64,000 nucleotides of DNA from UBA1351 sp964563505 (GCA_964563505.1 CAZLXW010000012.1:12539-76538); one strand, 5' to 3'; counted from the first letter of the stretch, positions 1 to 8,258 are shown. Notes: generated by a model from the letters alone, not told the origin. Program-made: numbers and translations.

Positions 1-1
1 G

Positions 2-397
2 GAGGATTTAACTTCAGAAACATTCTTAAAAGCAATGAATTCTATTCATCAATTTAAAGGAAATTGTGACATAAAAGTGTGGTTATTTCAAATTGCAAAA
101 AATTCGTATTTTTCATATTTGCGAAATAACAAAAAAATAGTTGCCTTAGATTCAGTCCCGGAGACCCAGGATTCCATGGATATTGAAAGGATAGTTCATT
201 CACATGAGGAATCTAAGAAAGTCCATAAAATACTTCATAAATTATCCGAACCATATAAAGAAGTATTTAGCTTACGTATTTTTGGAGAACTTAGTTTTAA
301 GGAGATTGGTCATTTGTTTGGCAAAACGAATAATTGGGCTTGTGTTACTTTTCACCGAGCCAAAGATAAGATTAAAATAGAAATGAGGAATGGATAA
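2..397 (+). CDS. ECF-type RNA polymerase sigma factor, 5' end outside window
   Basis: The reading frame is open from base 2, so the true start lies upstream; the ATG at 35 is internal. The visible 131 residues match the end of sigma region 2 (FLKAMNSIHQFKGNCDIKVW, then WLFQIAKN) and region 4 (LSEPYKEVFSLRIFGELSFK followed by an EIG-LF-K helix-turn-helix). This class directs RNA polymerase to a small stress or envelope regulon. The stop codon overlaps the ATG of the zinc-finger anti-sigma gene (TAATG), a standard sigma/anti-sigma pairing. Family call is firm; the regulon is unknown. Confidence 0.85.
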   Translation, partial: EDLTSETFLKAMNSIHQFKGNCDIKVWLFQIAKNSYFSYLRNNKKIVALDSVPETQDSMDIERIVHSHEESKKVHKILHKLSEPYKEVFSLRIFGELSFKEIGHLFGKTNNWACVTFHRAKDKIKIEMRNG

Positions 398-1293
398 TGA
401 AGATTACATGTGATGTCGTAAAAGACATAATACCTTTATATGTAGAGAATATGTGTAGTGAAGATTCGCGTAATATTGTTGAAGAACATATAAGCAAATG
501 TGAAGATTGCAAGAATTATCTTGATGAAATGAAAAAAATGAATACTATATCTGCAGATATAAATATAAATCCTTTGTTAAAAATAAGGTCAACTTTGCGT
601 AAAAAAAAGATTCATGCAATTATACTGACAACGATGGTTTCCTTAATGTTTTTTGTTATAATGGTTGTGTTTTTGACGGAACCTGAATATATTCCATACA
701 GTGAAGAGGCAATAACAATTAATGAACAAGGTGATGCATCTGTTTTAGCTTTATTTGGAGAAGGGGTATCAGGATATGACATAAATAGTCACCAGACGGA
801 TGATAACAAAGGGTATGTGTATCATATAACAACATGGAATACACTATTGAATAGAATGACAGATGAATTACAGGCCAATAATACAGTTTTGAATCCAAAT
901 GGTGAAAATATTATTGCTATATATTATTATGAACCAGATGGAAGTGAGGATGAGTTGATTTATGGAAGCGATATGCATTTAAATGGAGGTGTAGTCACTT
1001 TACCAAGATTATTTTTAGCATATTATGCACAGATTGCGGTGGTATTTGGAATTATCTGCGGAATGATTATGCTTTTATTTCGCCGTCAAAAGAAAGTGTT
1101 TAAGGTGGCAATGCGATTATTTTTTATACCTGTATCCTACATTATAGGTTACTTTATTATTAAAGGATCTTCATCAGCAACATATACTCCTATAAGAGAT
1201 TTATCCGCAATTCTATTACTGACGATTCCCTTGTATACTACTTTTATAACGATAATACGCTTAATTATTAATTCGAGGAAGGTTCAATCTTAA
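397..1293 (+). CDS. Zinc-finger membrane anti-sigma factor
   Basis: This 298-residue protein begins with a zf-HC2-like anti-sigma motif: Cys5, then a HISKCEDC segment near residues 31-38 giving the H-x3-C-x2-C pattern. A membrane segment follows at about residues 74-95, then an extracellular stretch of about 110 residues, then three more hydrophobic segments in the C-terminal third. It should hold the sigma factor encoded just upstream at the membrane until a signal arrives. Four membrane passes is more than the usual single one, so the outer and C-terminal regions may be the sensing part. No similar characterised protein is recognised for that part. Confidence 0.75.
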   Translation: MKITCDVVKDIIPLYVENMCSEDSRNIVEEHISKCEDCKNYLDEMKKMNTISADININPLLKIRSTLRKKKIHAIILTTMVSLMFFVIMVVFLTEPEYIPYSEEAITINEQGDASVLALFGEGVSGYDINSHQTDDNKGYVYHITTWNTLLNRMTDELQANNTVLNPNGENIIAIYYYEPDGSEDELIYGSDMHLNGGVVTLPRLFLAYYAQIAVVFGIICGMIMLLFRRQKKVFKVAMRLFFIPVSYIIGYFIIKGSSSATYTPIRDLSAILLLTIPLYTTFITIIRLIINSRKVQS

Positions 1294-1306
1294 TAAATTC
1301 TTAAGA
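1288..1306 (+). promoter_or_regulatory. Two TCTTAA direct repeats 11 bp apart upstream of the vanR-like gene
   Basis: TCTTAA starts at 1288 and again at 1299, exactly one helical turn apart, overlapping the end of the anti-sigma gene. The second is part of the palindrome TCTTAAGA (1299-1306). They lie about 40-60 bases upstream of a TATAAT at 1348. OmpR-class regulators bind direct repeats at this spacing, and the complementary TTAAGA recurs at the same phase before the carboxypeptidase gene, so this is a candidate VanR-like site. Confidence 0.5.
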
Positions 1307-1330
1307 TTAATATATCAAAATCTGCACACT

Positions 1331-1365
1331 ATGGTCTATATTATTGGTATAATAATGTAGACCAT
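1331..1365 (+). promoter_or_regulatory. Promoter with 15-bp dyad before the vanR-like gene
   Basis: ATGGTCTATATTATT (1331-1345) and AATAATGTAGACCAT (1351-1365) form a 15-bp inverted repeat with one mismatch and a 5-base loop. A perfect -10 hexamer TATAAT lies at 1348-1353, inside the loop and right arm. The corresponding -35 (CACACT, 1325-1330) is poor, which suits an activator-dependent promoter. The dyad could be an operator or a 5' transcript hairpin. It ends 22 bases before the start codon. Confidence 0.5.
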
Positions 1366-1387
1366 AAAATATTTTAGGAGTAAACAT

Positions 1388-2086
1388 ATGGATATCAATA
1401 TTTTAATTGTAGATGATGAAAAGCCTATAGCAGACTTGATTGAAGTCTATCTTAATAATGAAAACTATACTGTTTTTAAGTTTTATAATGGACAAGATGC
1501 GCTAAAGAGTATTGAAAACAAAAAAATTGATTTAGCGATTTTAGATGTTATGCTTCCTGACATTGACGGGTTTTCAATTTGTCGAATCATTCGGGAAAAA
1601 CATAACTTCCCGGTAATCATTCTTACGGCTAAAGATGAAGAAACGGACAAGATAATGGGGCTTACGTTAGGAGCAGATGATTATATAACAAAGCCATTTC
1701 GCCCGCTTGAAATGGTTGCACGAGTAAAAGCGCAGTTACGTAGGTTTACAAAATATAATTCGCTTCAATTAAGGCAAGAAGAAAACATCATTGCGTTTTC
1801 AGGGCTAGTGATTAATAAAGATACTCGCGAATGTACCCTTAATGAAAAACTTTTTTTTCTTACACCGACTGAATTTTCAATACTTTGGGTGTTGGCAGTT
1901 AACCGAGGACGCGTTGTTAGTTCAGAGGAATTATATAGTGAGGTATGGGGAGATAAATATTTTACTAATAGTAATAATACCGTTATGGTACATATTAGGC
2001 ATATCAGAGAAAAAATGCAAGAAAGCTCCGAACGACCAAAATACATAAAAACTGTGTGGGGAGTAGGTTATAAAATTGATAGATAA
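1388..2086 (+). CDS. vanR: OmpR-family response regulator, VanR-like
   Basis: The N-terminal receiver domain (residues 1-120) has the acidic pair DD9-10, phospho-acceptor Asp53 (LAILDVMLPD) and Lys102 (ITKPF). The C-terminal winged helix (about 130-232) ends with the typical IKTVWGVGYK turn. Receiver and linker read like VanR of glycopeptide-resistance systems, and the kinase and D,D-carboxypeptidase that follow support this. The last 11 bases overlap the kinase gene. Many clostridial VanR homologues regulate functions other than resistance, so the symbol marks family likeness only. Confidence 0.75.
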   Translation: MDINILIVDDEKPIADLIEVYLNNENYTVFKFYNGQDALKSIENKKIDLAILDVMLPDIDGFSICRIIREKHNFPVIILTAKDEETDKIMGLTLGADDYITKPFRPLEMVARVKAQLRRFTKYNSLQLRQEENIIAFSGLVINKDTRECTLNEKLFFLTPTEFSILWVLAVNRGRVVSSEELYSEVWGDKYFTNSNNTVMVHIRHIREKMQESSERPKYIKTVWGVGYKIDR

Positions 2087-3194
2087 TAAGTTTATTAAGT
2101 TTATTCTAAGTTTTTTAATAATATGTTTATTGTGCATTGGAATAATATGGTTGTTCGACTATAAGTTTAATGGAGTTATAAAAGAGTGGTTTTACAACCT
2201 GTTTTATCTAGATATAAATTATTCAGAAGATGCAAAAATTGGAGTAATATATAAAAGTTGGAGTGAAATAAAACTATTTTTTATTTATGCGTTTGTTGCA
2301 ACTGTTTTAATTATTATAGTATTTATGAGTATTGCGCTATTATATGCGGGATATAAAACAAAAAAAGAAATCACGTTTATTAAGGAAATAGTTCAGGCCT
2401 ATATGAAGTCTGATACCGAAGAGTTAACATTGCCTAAAAAGTACTCTGAGATTGAAAATCAACTTATAAAAATCAAATCCATATCGCAAAAACATCAACA
2501 ACTCATGCAAATGGAGGCACAGCAAAAGAACGATTTAATTACATACCTTGCACATGATTTAAAAACACCGCTTGCTTCAGTAATCGGATATTTGTGTCTT
2601 TTAGATGAAGCACAGGATATGCCAATGAAGCAAAAAGTAAAGTACACAGAGATTGCCTTGGTTAAGGCATATAGGCTAGAAGAATTGATTAATGAGTTTT
2701 TTGAAATCACTCGATTTAACCTACAATCGATGGTGTTAAACAAAAGTAAAATCAAACTTGCATTTATGCTAGAACAGCTAGCAGATGAATTCTATCCCAT
2801 GCTTGTACCTCAAAATAAGCAGGTTGCTATTCAAGCGTCTGATAATTTAAGCTTAATAGGTGACGCTGACAAACTTGCGCGAGTATTCAATAATATTTTG
2901 AAGAATGCGATTGCATATAGTTATTATAATAGTGTTATCGATATTGTAGCGGTTCAACAAGCTGACATGGTGAATATTACATTTACAAATCATGGTGATC
3001 CGATTCCGTCTCAAAAGCTGAGTACGATTTTTGAGAAATTTTATCGACTTGATTCAGCGCGTTCTACTGATACCGGTGGAGCAGGGCTTGGTTTGGCCAT
3101 TGCCAAAGAAATTGTAACAGCACATAATGGCACAATTTCTGTGGATAGTAGTTTGGAAAAAACGATATTTACAGTAGAGATACCTTTAGTTTAA
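2076..3194 (+). CDS. vanS: Sensor histidine kinase, VanS-like
   Basis: Two N-terminal membrane segments (about residues 8-26 and 67-90) bracket a short 40-residue external loop. A HAMP-like linker follows, then the H box with His160 (LAHDLKTPLASVIGYL), N box at 272-277 (NNILKN) and a glycine-rich GGAGLGLAI at 334-342. It should phosphorylate the VanR-like regulator. The start is a TTG inside the end of the regulator gene, preceded by GGGAGTAGG, which implies coupled translation. The small external loop resembles kinases that sense membrane or cell-wall intermediates. Confidence 0.75.
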   Translation: MIDNKFIKFILSFLIICLLCIGIIWLFDYKFNGVIKEWFYNLFYLDINYSEDAKIGVIYKSWSEIKLFFIYAFVATVLIIIVFMSIALLYAGYKTKKEITFIKEIVQAYMKSDTEELTLPKKYSEIENQLIKIKSISQKHQQLMQMEAQQKNDLITYLAHDLKTPLASVIGYLCLLDEAQDMPMKQKVKYTEIALVKAYRLEELINEFFEITRFNLQSMVLNKSKIKLAFMLEQLADEFYPMLVPQNKQVAIQASDNLSLIGDADKLARVFNNILKNAIAYSYYNSVIDIVAVQQADMVNITFTNHGDPIPSQKLSTIFEKFYRLDSARSTDTGGAGLGLAIAKEIVTAHNGTISVDSSLEKTIFTVEIPLV

Positions 3195-3218
3195 GAAAAT
3201 CTTAAGAAGTTTATAAGA
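3191..3218 (+). promoter_or_regulatory. Three TTAAGA-type repeats with 11-bp period before the carboxypeptidase gene
   Basis: TTAAGA at 3191, TTAAGA at 3202 and ATAAGA at 3213 are spaced exactly 11 bases apart. They overlap the kinase stop codon and lie about 40-65 bases upstream of a TATTAT -10 candidate at 3255-3260, whose -35 is weak. The same hexamer in reverse orientation at the same period occurs before the vanR-like gene (1288-1306). This looks like an OmpR-class activator array for autoregulation and control of the carboxypeptidase. Confidence 0.55.
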
Positions 3219-3288
3219 CGGAGTTCCAATATATATTCTTTTTCTGTGGTTAAATATTATTATCACGGAATAAGGAGATAAGTATATT

Positions 3289-4224
3289 ATGGAACGAAAA
3301 TTTAAAAAAATAAAGTCAGGAATCAACAAAATAATTCTTTTATTGATTTTTATAATTAGTTTCGGATTGATGTATGATATAATTTTGGCACCGATTTCGG
3401 TATCATCAGAGCAGGAGATATTTCCCTCAGAAGAGAAGATAATATCTTCGGAAAATTTAAGAAGTTCAAATGCAATCTTGATTCGTCTAAATGATGACAC
3501 AACACTTATGAGAAAAAATAGCGAGGAAAAAACATATCCTGCTTCTTTAACAAAAATGATGACTGCAATTATTGCAATAGAACGCTTACCGAATCTAAAT
3601 CAAGAAATAGAACTTACTCACGAAACCTTTACAGATTTGTATAATGCAAATGCCTCTTTAGCAGGGTTTGTGACCGGTGAAAAAATAGAAGCAATTGATT
3701 TGCTATATGCAGTATTGCTCCCAAGTGGTGCGGAAGCATGTATAGGGATTGCAGATTATGTTGCAGGGTCTGAAGAAGAATTTGTAAAATTAATGAATGA
3801 GAAAGCATTGAATTTAGGGATGAGTAATACAAATTTTTCGAATTCCACCGGGCTTCAACATGAAAACCATTATACAACGGTAGAAGACATGGGAAAGTTA
3901 CTCAGCTATTCTATGAAAAATGAAATTTTTCATAGAATATTCACGTCATCACGTCATAGCACTCGACCTACAAATAAACATCCGGATGGCATAACTTTTC
4001 ATAGCACAATGTTTGAAAAACTTAGGGCTATTGACATGGGAAATAGTAATATAATTGGTGGAAAAACCGGATATACCCAAGAGGCCGGACTTTGCCTTGC
4101 TAGTGTAGCTCAAAAAGATGGGATGGAGTATATTCTCATTACAACCGGTGCAAATGGCGATCAATATTCGGAACAATATAATATTCTCGATGCGTTGACA
4201 ATATATAGCGAGATAGGGAAGTAA
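3289..4224 (+). CDS. Membrane-anchored D-alanyl-D-alanine carboxypeptidase (S11 family)
   Basis: An N-terminal signal anchor (about residues 12-35) is followed by a penicillin-binding S11 domain. The nucleophile motif is SLTK (Ser86, Lys89), the second motif is SGA (Ser146) where many relatives have SGN, and the third is KTG at 259-261. At 311 residues it lacks the extra C-terminal domain found on DacA-type enzymes. It would trim terminal D-Ala from peptidoglycan stem peptides outside the cell. With the VanRS-like pair it resembles the VanY part of VanG-type clusters, but no VanG/VanT gene is present. Confidence 0.8.
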   Translation: MERKFKKIKSGINKIILLLIFIISFGLMYDIILAPISVSSEQEIFPSEEKIISSENLRSSNAILIRLNDDTTLMRKNSEEKTYPASLTKMMTAIIAIERLPNLNQEIELTHETFTDLYNANASLAGFVTGEKIEAIDLLYAVLLPSGAEACIGIADYVAGSEEEFVKLMNEKALNLGMSNTNFSNSTGLQHENHYTTVEDMGKLLSYSMKNEIFHRIFTSSRHSTRPTNKHPDGITFHSTMFEKLRAIDMGNSNIIGGKTGYTQEAGLCLASVAQKDGMEYILITTGANGDQYSEQYNILDALTIYSEIGK

Positions 4225-4237
4225 TTATTGGATCTTC

Positions 4238-4284
4238 TTGACAAAGGTATTAAAAAGTCTTAAAATTTAGTTAGATAAACTAAC
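4238..4284 (+). promoter_or_regulatory. Strong promoter with overlapping operator for the marR-like operon
   Basis: TTGACA (4238-4243), a 17-base spacer and TAAAAT (4261-4266) form a near-consensus sigma-A promoter. Immediately downstream GTTAG (4270-4274) and CTAAC (4280-4284) form an inverted repeat that would cover the transcription start. This placement is typical of an autorepressing MarR protein. Confidence 0.65.
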
Positions 4285-4305
4285 CAATAAGGATTGGAGA
4301 ATGTA

Positions 4306-4728
4306 ATGGAACAAGATCTTATACAGAGCATGGACACCATAGGTATGTTTTGTCGGTTAAGAGTAAATATGAAACCCAATATACCCATACGTCCAAGTGA
4401 AATGGGAGTCCTCATTTTCGCCCAAAAACAAAATACAGAAGTTAGTCCTCGAATGATTAGCCAATTTTTAAGAATAAGCAAACCATCGGTGACCTCTTTG
4501 GTGAATTCGTTGGTCAATCAAGGATATTTATCCAAGAAGCCATCGAAAGTTGATCAAAGAAGTTACGTATTAACGATGACGAAGTCCGGTAATCAACTTG
4601 TAGAATCAACCTTTGAGGAATATTATAAATCGATTGCACTACTTAAAGAAAATATGGGGGAGCACGAATTTAGAACTTTTATAGAGCTCATGCAAAAGGC
4701 AAATTCTATACTAGAGGAGAATGTGTAA
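4306..4728 (+). CDS. MarR-family transcriptional regulator
   Basis: The chosen start is ATG 4306, preceded by TTGGAGA with a 5-base gap; a TTG at 4294 lies inside that ribosome binding site and is unlikely. The 140-residue product has the MarR winged helix: recognition region MISQFLRISKPSVTSLVNSL and wing with the DQRS signature (VDQRSYVLTMT). It probably represses its own operon through the dyad at 4270-4284, responding to a small ligand. The oxidoreductase gene starts directly after its stop codon, so that enzyme is the likely target. Confidence 0.8.
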   Translation: MEQDLIQSMDTIGMFCRLRVNMKPNIPIRPSEMGVLIFAQKQNTEVSPRMISQFLRISKPSVTSLVNSLVNQGYLSKKPSKVDQRSYVLTMTKSGNQLVESTFEEYYKSIALLKENMGEHEFRTFIELMQKANSILEENV

Positions 4729-5604
4729 ATGAAAGTTCTTGTTACCGGAGCATCTGGAAATGTTGGTAAGTATGTTATTGAAGAATTGTTAAGTATGAAT
4801 GAAAAAGTTGTGGCTGCAGGGACGAATGAGGAAAAACTTAAGAAAATGTGGGGCGATAAGGTTGATACCCTTATATTGGATTTCATGAACCCGGATACCT
4901 TTGAAAAAGCACTGACAGGAATTGATCGTGTATTTCTAATGCGCCCACCACAGCTTGGAAAACCGGAAGATTTATATCCTTTTATTGAGTGCATGAAAGA
5001 CTATAATATTAAGTTAGTCACCTTTCTTTCTTTAATGGGTGTCGAGAAAAATCCGGTACCACCGCATCATAAAATTGAAAAATTTATCGAAAATTCCGGA
5101 ATTCCTTATTCGCATATACGACCTGGATTTTTTATGCAAAACCTATCCGGAATTCATGGGAAAGAAATAAAAGAAAAGAATGAAATATTTATTCCGGCCG
5201 GAAAAAGTAAAGTAAGCTTTATTGATGCGGCAGATATTGGACTCGCCATAGCGAAGGTGCTTCATGAGCCTAAAAAATATAAAAACACTGCGCATACATT
5301 AACAGGACAAGAGTCACTCGATTATTATGAAATTGCTGACATATTAAGTCGCCTTACAAAACAGAAAATTACGTATACAAAACCGGGATTTTTAGCGTAT
5401 CGTAACCATTATATCAATGTGCGTGGATTGGAAAAAAAATATGTCAATGTTACGGTAGCTTTATATTTTATGACCAGAATGGGCACAGCAAAAAGGGTTA
5501 CCAATGAATTTAAACAACTGACAGGAAAAGAACCTCGAACGTTTGAAGAATTTGCTAGATGCAATATGAATTATTTTGTCAAAGGAGAAATGTATGAGTT
5601 GTAG
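4729..5604 (+). CDS. NmrA-like NAD(P)-binding oxidoreductase/reductase
   Basis: The 291-residue protein opens with the Rossmann motif VTGASGNVG (residues 4-12), as in atypical short-chain dehydrogenases of the NmrA/HSCARG and quinone-reductase QorB type. A conserved IRPGFFMQNL stretch lies near residue 130. The Tyr-x3-Lys catalytic pair of classical SDRs is not evident, as is usual for NmrA-like members. It is co-transcribed with the MarR regulator with no gap. Likely roles are NADPH sensing or reduction of a quinone-like or electrophilic compound; the substrate is unknown. Confidence 0.75.
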   Translation: MKVLVTGASGNVGKYVIEELLSMNEKVVAAGTNEEKLKKMWGDKVDTLILDFMNPDTFEKALTGIDRVFLMRPPQLGKPEDLYPFIECMKDYNIKLVTFLSLMGVEKNPVPPHHKIEKFIENSGIPYSHIRPGFFMQNLSGIHGKEIKEKNEIFIPAGKSKVSFIDAADIGLAIAKVLHEPKKYKNTAHTLTGQESLDYYEIADILSRLTKQKITYTKPGFLAYRNHYINVRGLEKKYVNVTVALYFMTRMGTAKRVTNEFKQLTGKEPRTFEEFARCNMNYFVKGEMYEL

Positions 5605-6652
5605 TCGATGTACAAGTATACCTAAACTTTTCTTTTCTAAAGCGAATGTTTTCGTTAATCTTCCGACGCACCATCATGTCGAGTTATTTGAAAGCACCTT
5701 GCAAGAAAATCAATATACATATGAAGTGCTTGAAGAAGGGTATTTAATTTATGAGGTCAATTTTGAGCCTTATATATCCTTTTTAAATACCGTCGTTTTT
5801 AATTCAGTTGAACAAAAAGATGTCAAGATATTACCGCTCAAAAGGGAAGAAATGTTATCTTTTTCTTCATTAAAGCATTACAGAAGTTTAAAGGATTGGA
5901 CGATGTTATACAAAGGACGTGAAGTGGTTTCGATTATCGAAGGAGAGCGTATTAAAACTCTATTCCAACCAATTATTCACGGAAAAACAGGTGAAATATA
6001 TGGATATGAAGCCTTAAGTCGTGGGGTTTTAGAAGATGGAAGCATTATGAACCCTGAGAAATTATTTTCTTGGGCAAAGGATATGGATTTAATGTTTTTT
6101 CTTGACAGGATTTGTAGGGAAATATCAATTCGTGCAGCATCAAAACATAAAATCAACAAGAAAATATTTATTAATTTTGTTCCAACAGCAATATATGTAC
6201 CTTCATTATGCTTGCAAAGTACGGTCAAAGCCTTAGAAGAGGAAAATATTCCTCCGGAACAAGTCGTTTTCGAAGTTGTTGAATCTGAAAAAGTCGTTGA
6301 TTTTGAGCATTTGAATCTTATTCTCGACTATTATAAGAGTCGAGGCGTTTCCACAGCCCTTGACGACATAGGCAGTGGATATGCAGATATTGAGGCTCTT
6401 TTAAAACTAAAACCAGATTATATGAAAATCGATATGAGTATCATCCGTGATATCCATATCGATGAGAAAAAACAAAGACTATTAGATAAGTTTATTGAAA
6501 ATGGAAAGAAAGTCGGATCAATGATTTTAGCTGAAGGGGTTGAAACATTGGATGAGTATGGATATTTACAAACAAAGGATATTGATTTAATGCAAGGATA
6601 TCTCTTTGGTAAACCGGAAGAAGTGCCGGCAACGATTATTCAATTCTCTTAA
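5594..6652 (+). CDS. EAL-domain cyclic di-GMP phosphodiesterase
   Basis: Start ATG 5594 is chosen over TTG 5576 because AAAGGAG lies six bases before it. The first 110 residues form an unassigned N-terminal domain with an early CSRC cysteine pair. The EAL domain fills the rest and keeps the catalytic set: YEALSR, the NF segment IFINFVP, EVVES, the DDIGSG loop, LKPDYMKID, LAEGVET and GYLFGKP. It should hydrolyse cyclic di-GMP. It overlaps the preceding oxidoreductase gene by 11 bases. No membrane segment is seen, so it is probably cytosolic with a regulatory N-terminal region. Confidence 0.85.
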   Translation: MSCSRCTSIPKLFFSKANVFVNLPTHHHVELFESTLQENQYTYEVLEEGYLIYEVNFEPYISFLNTVVFNSVEQKDVKILPLKREEMLSFSSLKHYRSLKDWTMLYKGREVVSIIEGERIKTLFQPIIHGKTGEIYGYEALSRGVLEDGSIMNPEKLFSWAKDMDLMFFLDRICREISIRAASKHKINKKIFINFVPTAIYVPSLCLQSTVKALEEENIPPEQVVFEVVESEKVVDFEHLNLILDYYKSRGVSTALDDIGSGYADIEALLKLKPDYMKIDMSIIRDIHIDEKKQRLLDKFIENGKKVGSMILAEGVETLDEYGYLQTKDIDLMQGYLFGKPEEVPATIIQFS

Positions 6653-6681
6653 TAGTATGAATAAAGACTAGGAGGTGCCAG

Positions 6682-7149
6682 ATGAATTCTGATGCAAAAA
6701 CAGTAAGTGAATATTTAAAGAATCTTCCAAATGAACGAAAAGAACCGATGAAAAAGTTGAGAGAATGTATAATCAAGAATCTTCCAAAGGGTTTTGAAGA
6801 ACAAATGGCTTACGGAATGATAGCTTATGTAGTCCCTTTGTCCATATATCCTAAAGGATACCATGCATCTCCAGGAGAACCATTACCATTTATGAGTCTC
6901 GCTTCACAAAAGAACTATATTGCCTTTTATTACATGGGGATTTATGCGAAACCAGAAGTTGAGGAATGGTTTAGAGAAGAATACAAAAAAAGAGTATCTA
7001 CCAAGCTAGATATGGGAAAAAGCTGTATACGATTTAAGAAAATGGATCAAATTCCTTACGATCTTATTGAAGAACTTTGCCAAAAAATCACAGTAGATGA
7101 ATATATAGGGGAATATGAAGCTACGTTTAATAAACAAGCAAACCAATAA
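6682..7149 (+). CDS. DUF1801 (YdhG-like) protein
   Basis: This 155-residue soluble protein has the DUF1801 layout: an N-terminal helix with YLKNLPNERKEPMKKLRECI, then EEQMAYGMIAYVVPL, then an IAFYYMGIY strand and a C-terminal ELCQKITVDEYI helix. The fold is YdhG/iron-chaperone-like, and the function is not established. A good AGGAGGTG site precedes the ATG. Its 3' end overlaps the convergent transporter gene by 23 bases. Confidence 0.75.
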   Translation: MNSDAKTVSEYLKNLPNERKEPMKKLRECIIKNLPKGFEEQMAYGMIAYVVPLSIYPKGYHASPGEPLPFMSLASQKNYIAFYYMGIYAKPEVEEWFREEYKKRVSTKLDMGKSCIRFKKMDQIPYDLIEELCQKITVDEYIGEYEATFNKQANQ

Positions 7150-7693
7150 ACCCGGTTAGAAGAATAATCAATATTGGGTTTGGTTTCAGCTTTCTCAATG
7201 CGAGGAGAGATATAAAAAATACAACAATAGCCATAATGTTAATCTCTGAATTTCCAAAATCGAATGTTGGACTTCCTAAAAATGCAATCATGATTATAGT
7301 TGATGCGGCAGAGGCAATGAGACCAAGAGCACTAGAACGTAGACCATTTAAAACATTGGAAATACTATTAATATTTTCGTGGCGTTTGAAAAAATTATGT
7401 AAGGAAATTGAAAAGATGAAACCGGAGATAATACTTCCGAATGTAGCGACTATGGCCCCGGGGATGCCTGCAATACGAATACCAACAAATGAAGCGGCAT
7501 TAACGACCAAGGGTCCCGGAGTCATTTGTGAAATAGTAATAATATCCGTATATTCTTGAAGCGTAAGCCACTTATGAGAGTCAACCACCTGTGCTTGTAT
7601 CAGGGGCAAAATGGCATACCCTCCTCCAATACTGAATAAACCGATCTGCAAAAAAGTTATCAACAATTTAAAAACGATATTATTCATTTTCAA
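7127..7693 (-). CDS. Chromate-type (CHR) transporter, second half-protein
   Basis: The 188-residue membrane protein has the CHR repeat signature GGGYAILPLI near residue 22 and SQMTPGPLVVNAASFVG near residues 55-71, with about five to six hydrophobic segments. Short CHR proteins act in pairs that together match full-length ChrA. Its start overlaps the partner gene by 14 bases. Family members export chromate, but many short clostridial members are untested and could move other anions. Confidence 0.8.
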   Translation of the reverse strand: MKMNNIVFKLLITFLQIGLFSIGGGYAILPLIQAQVVDSHKWLTLQEYTDIITISQMTPGPLVVNAASFVGIRIAGIPGAIVATFGSIISGFIFSISLHNFFKRHENINSISNVLNGLRSSALGLIASAASTIIMIAFLGSPTFDFGNSEINIMAIVVFFISLLALRKLKPNPILIILLTGFIGLLVY

Positions 7694-8258
7694 GAACTCC
7701 TTTTCTAGATTTTACGAAAGTCTGTAAAAAACTAATCAATGCACAGAAAATTATAATGATAAGTACATTTATATTAAAGATAAAGCTGGCAATAAATGCA
7801 CTAGGAGCCAATAGGGTCAATATCCAGTTCCTTTCTTGCACGATTTCTCTTCCCATATCGATGACAATATCAACAATAATTGCAGCGACGCCTGCTTCCA
7901 TACCTTTTAATATAGCACTTATAATACGATTATTTCGAAAAGTATTATAAAAAATAGAGATCAATGATAATATAATAAGTGGAGGTAAGACGGTTCCTAT
8001 GCAAGTTATTATAGCGCCTTGAATCCCTGCAATACGATAACCAACTAATACAGCTAGGTTAACAGCTATGGCGCCTGGAGTGGACTGCGCAATAGCTGCC
8101 ATGTCTAACAAATCACTTTCGCTGATGAACTTATGCTCGTTCACAAAATATTTACGAATCATAGGGATCACAATATAACCCCCTCCAAAGGTAAAAGCAC
8201 TGATCGAGAATGTGATTTTGAAAAGCAAATAATAGAGTTTGATTTTTCGACTTACCAT
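7680..8258 (-). CDS. Chromate-type (CHR) transporter, first half-protein
   Basis: A 192-residue membrane protein carrying GGGYIVIPMI near residue 24 and AQSTPGAIAVNLAVLVGYR near residues 54-72, the equivalent of the motif in the partner gene downstream. The two genes overlap and should make a heterodimeric transporter. A LysR regulator is divergent across a 121-base gap, which fits anion-responsive control. Substrate is inferred from the family only. Confidence 0.8.
   Translation of the reverse strand: MVSRKIKLYYLLFKITFSISAFTFGGGYIVIPMIRKYFVNEHKFISESDLLDMAAIAQSTPGAIAVNLAVLVGYRIAGIQGAIITCIGTVLPPLIILSLISIFYNTFRNNRIISAILKGMEAGVAAIIVDIVIDMGREIVQERNWILTLLAPSAFIASFIFNINVLIIIIFCALISFLQTFVKSRKGVLENE

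Noticed and set aside
1765..2137. Several open frames on both strands across the vanR-like gene end
   Set aside because: They are antisense or alternate-frame readings of a well-supported response regulator and kinase and have no ribosome binding sites or family features.
1388..4224. Complete VanG-type vancomycin resistance cluster
   Set aside because: Only regulator, kinase and carboxypeptidase are present. There is no D-Ala-D-Ser ligase, serine racemase or VanXY, so resistance cannot be claimed.
7236..7559. A 107-residue plus-strand frame across the CHR transporter gene
   Set aside because: It is antisense to a clear membrane transporter with conserved motifs and shows no family features.
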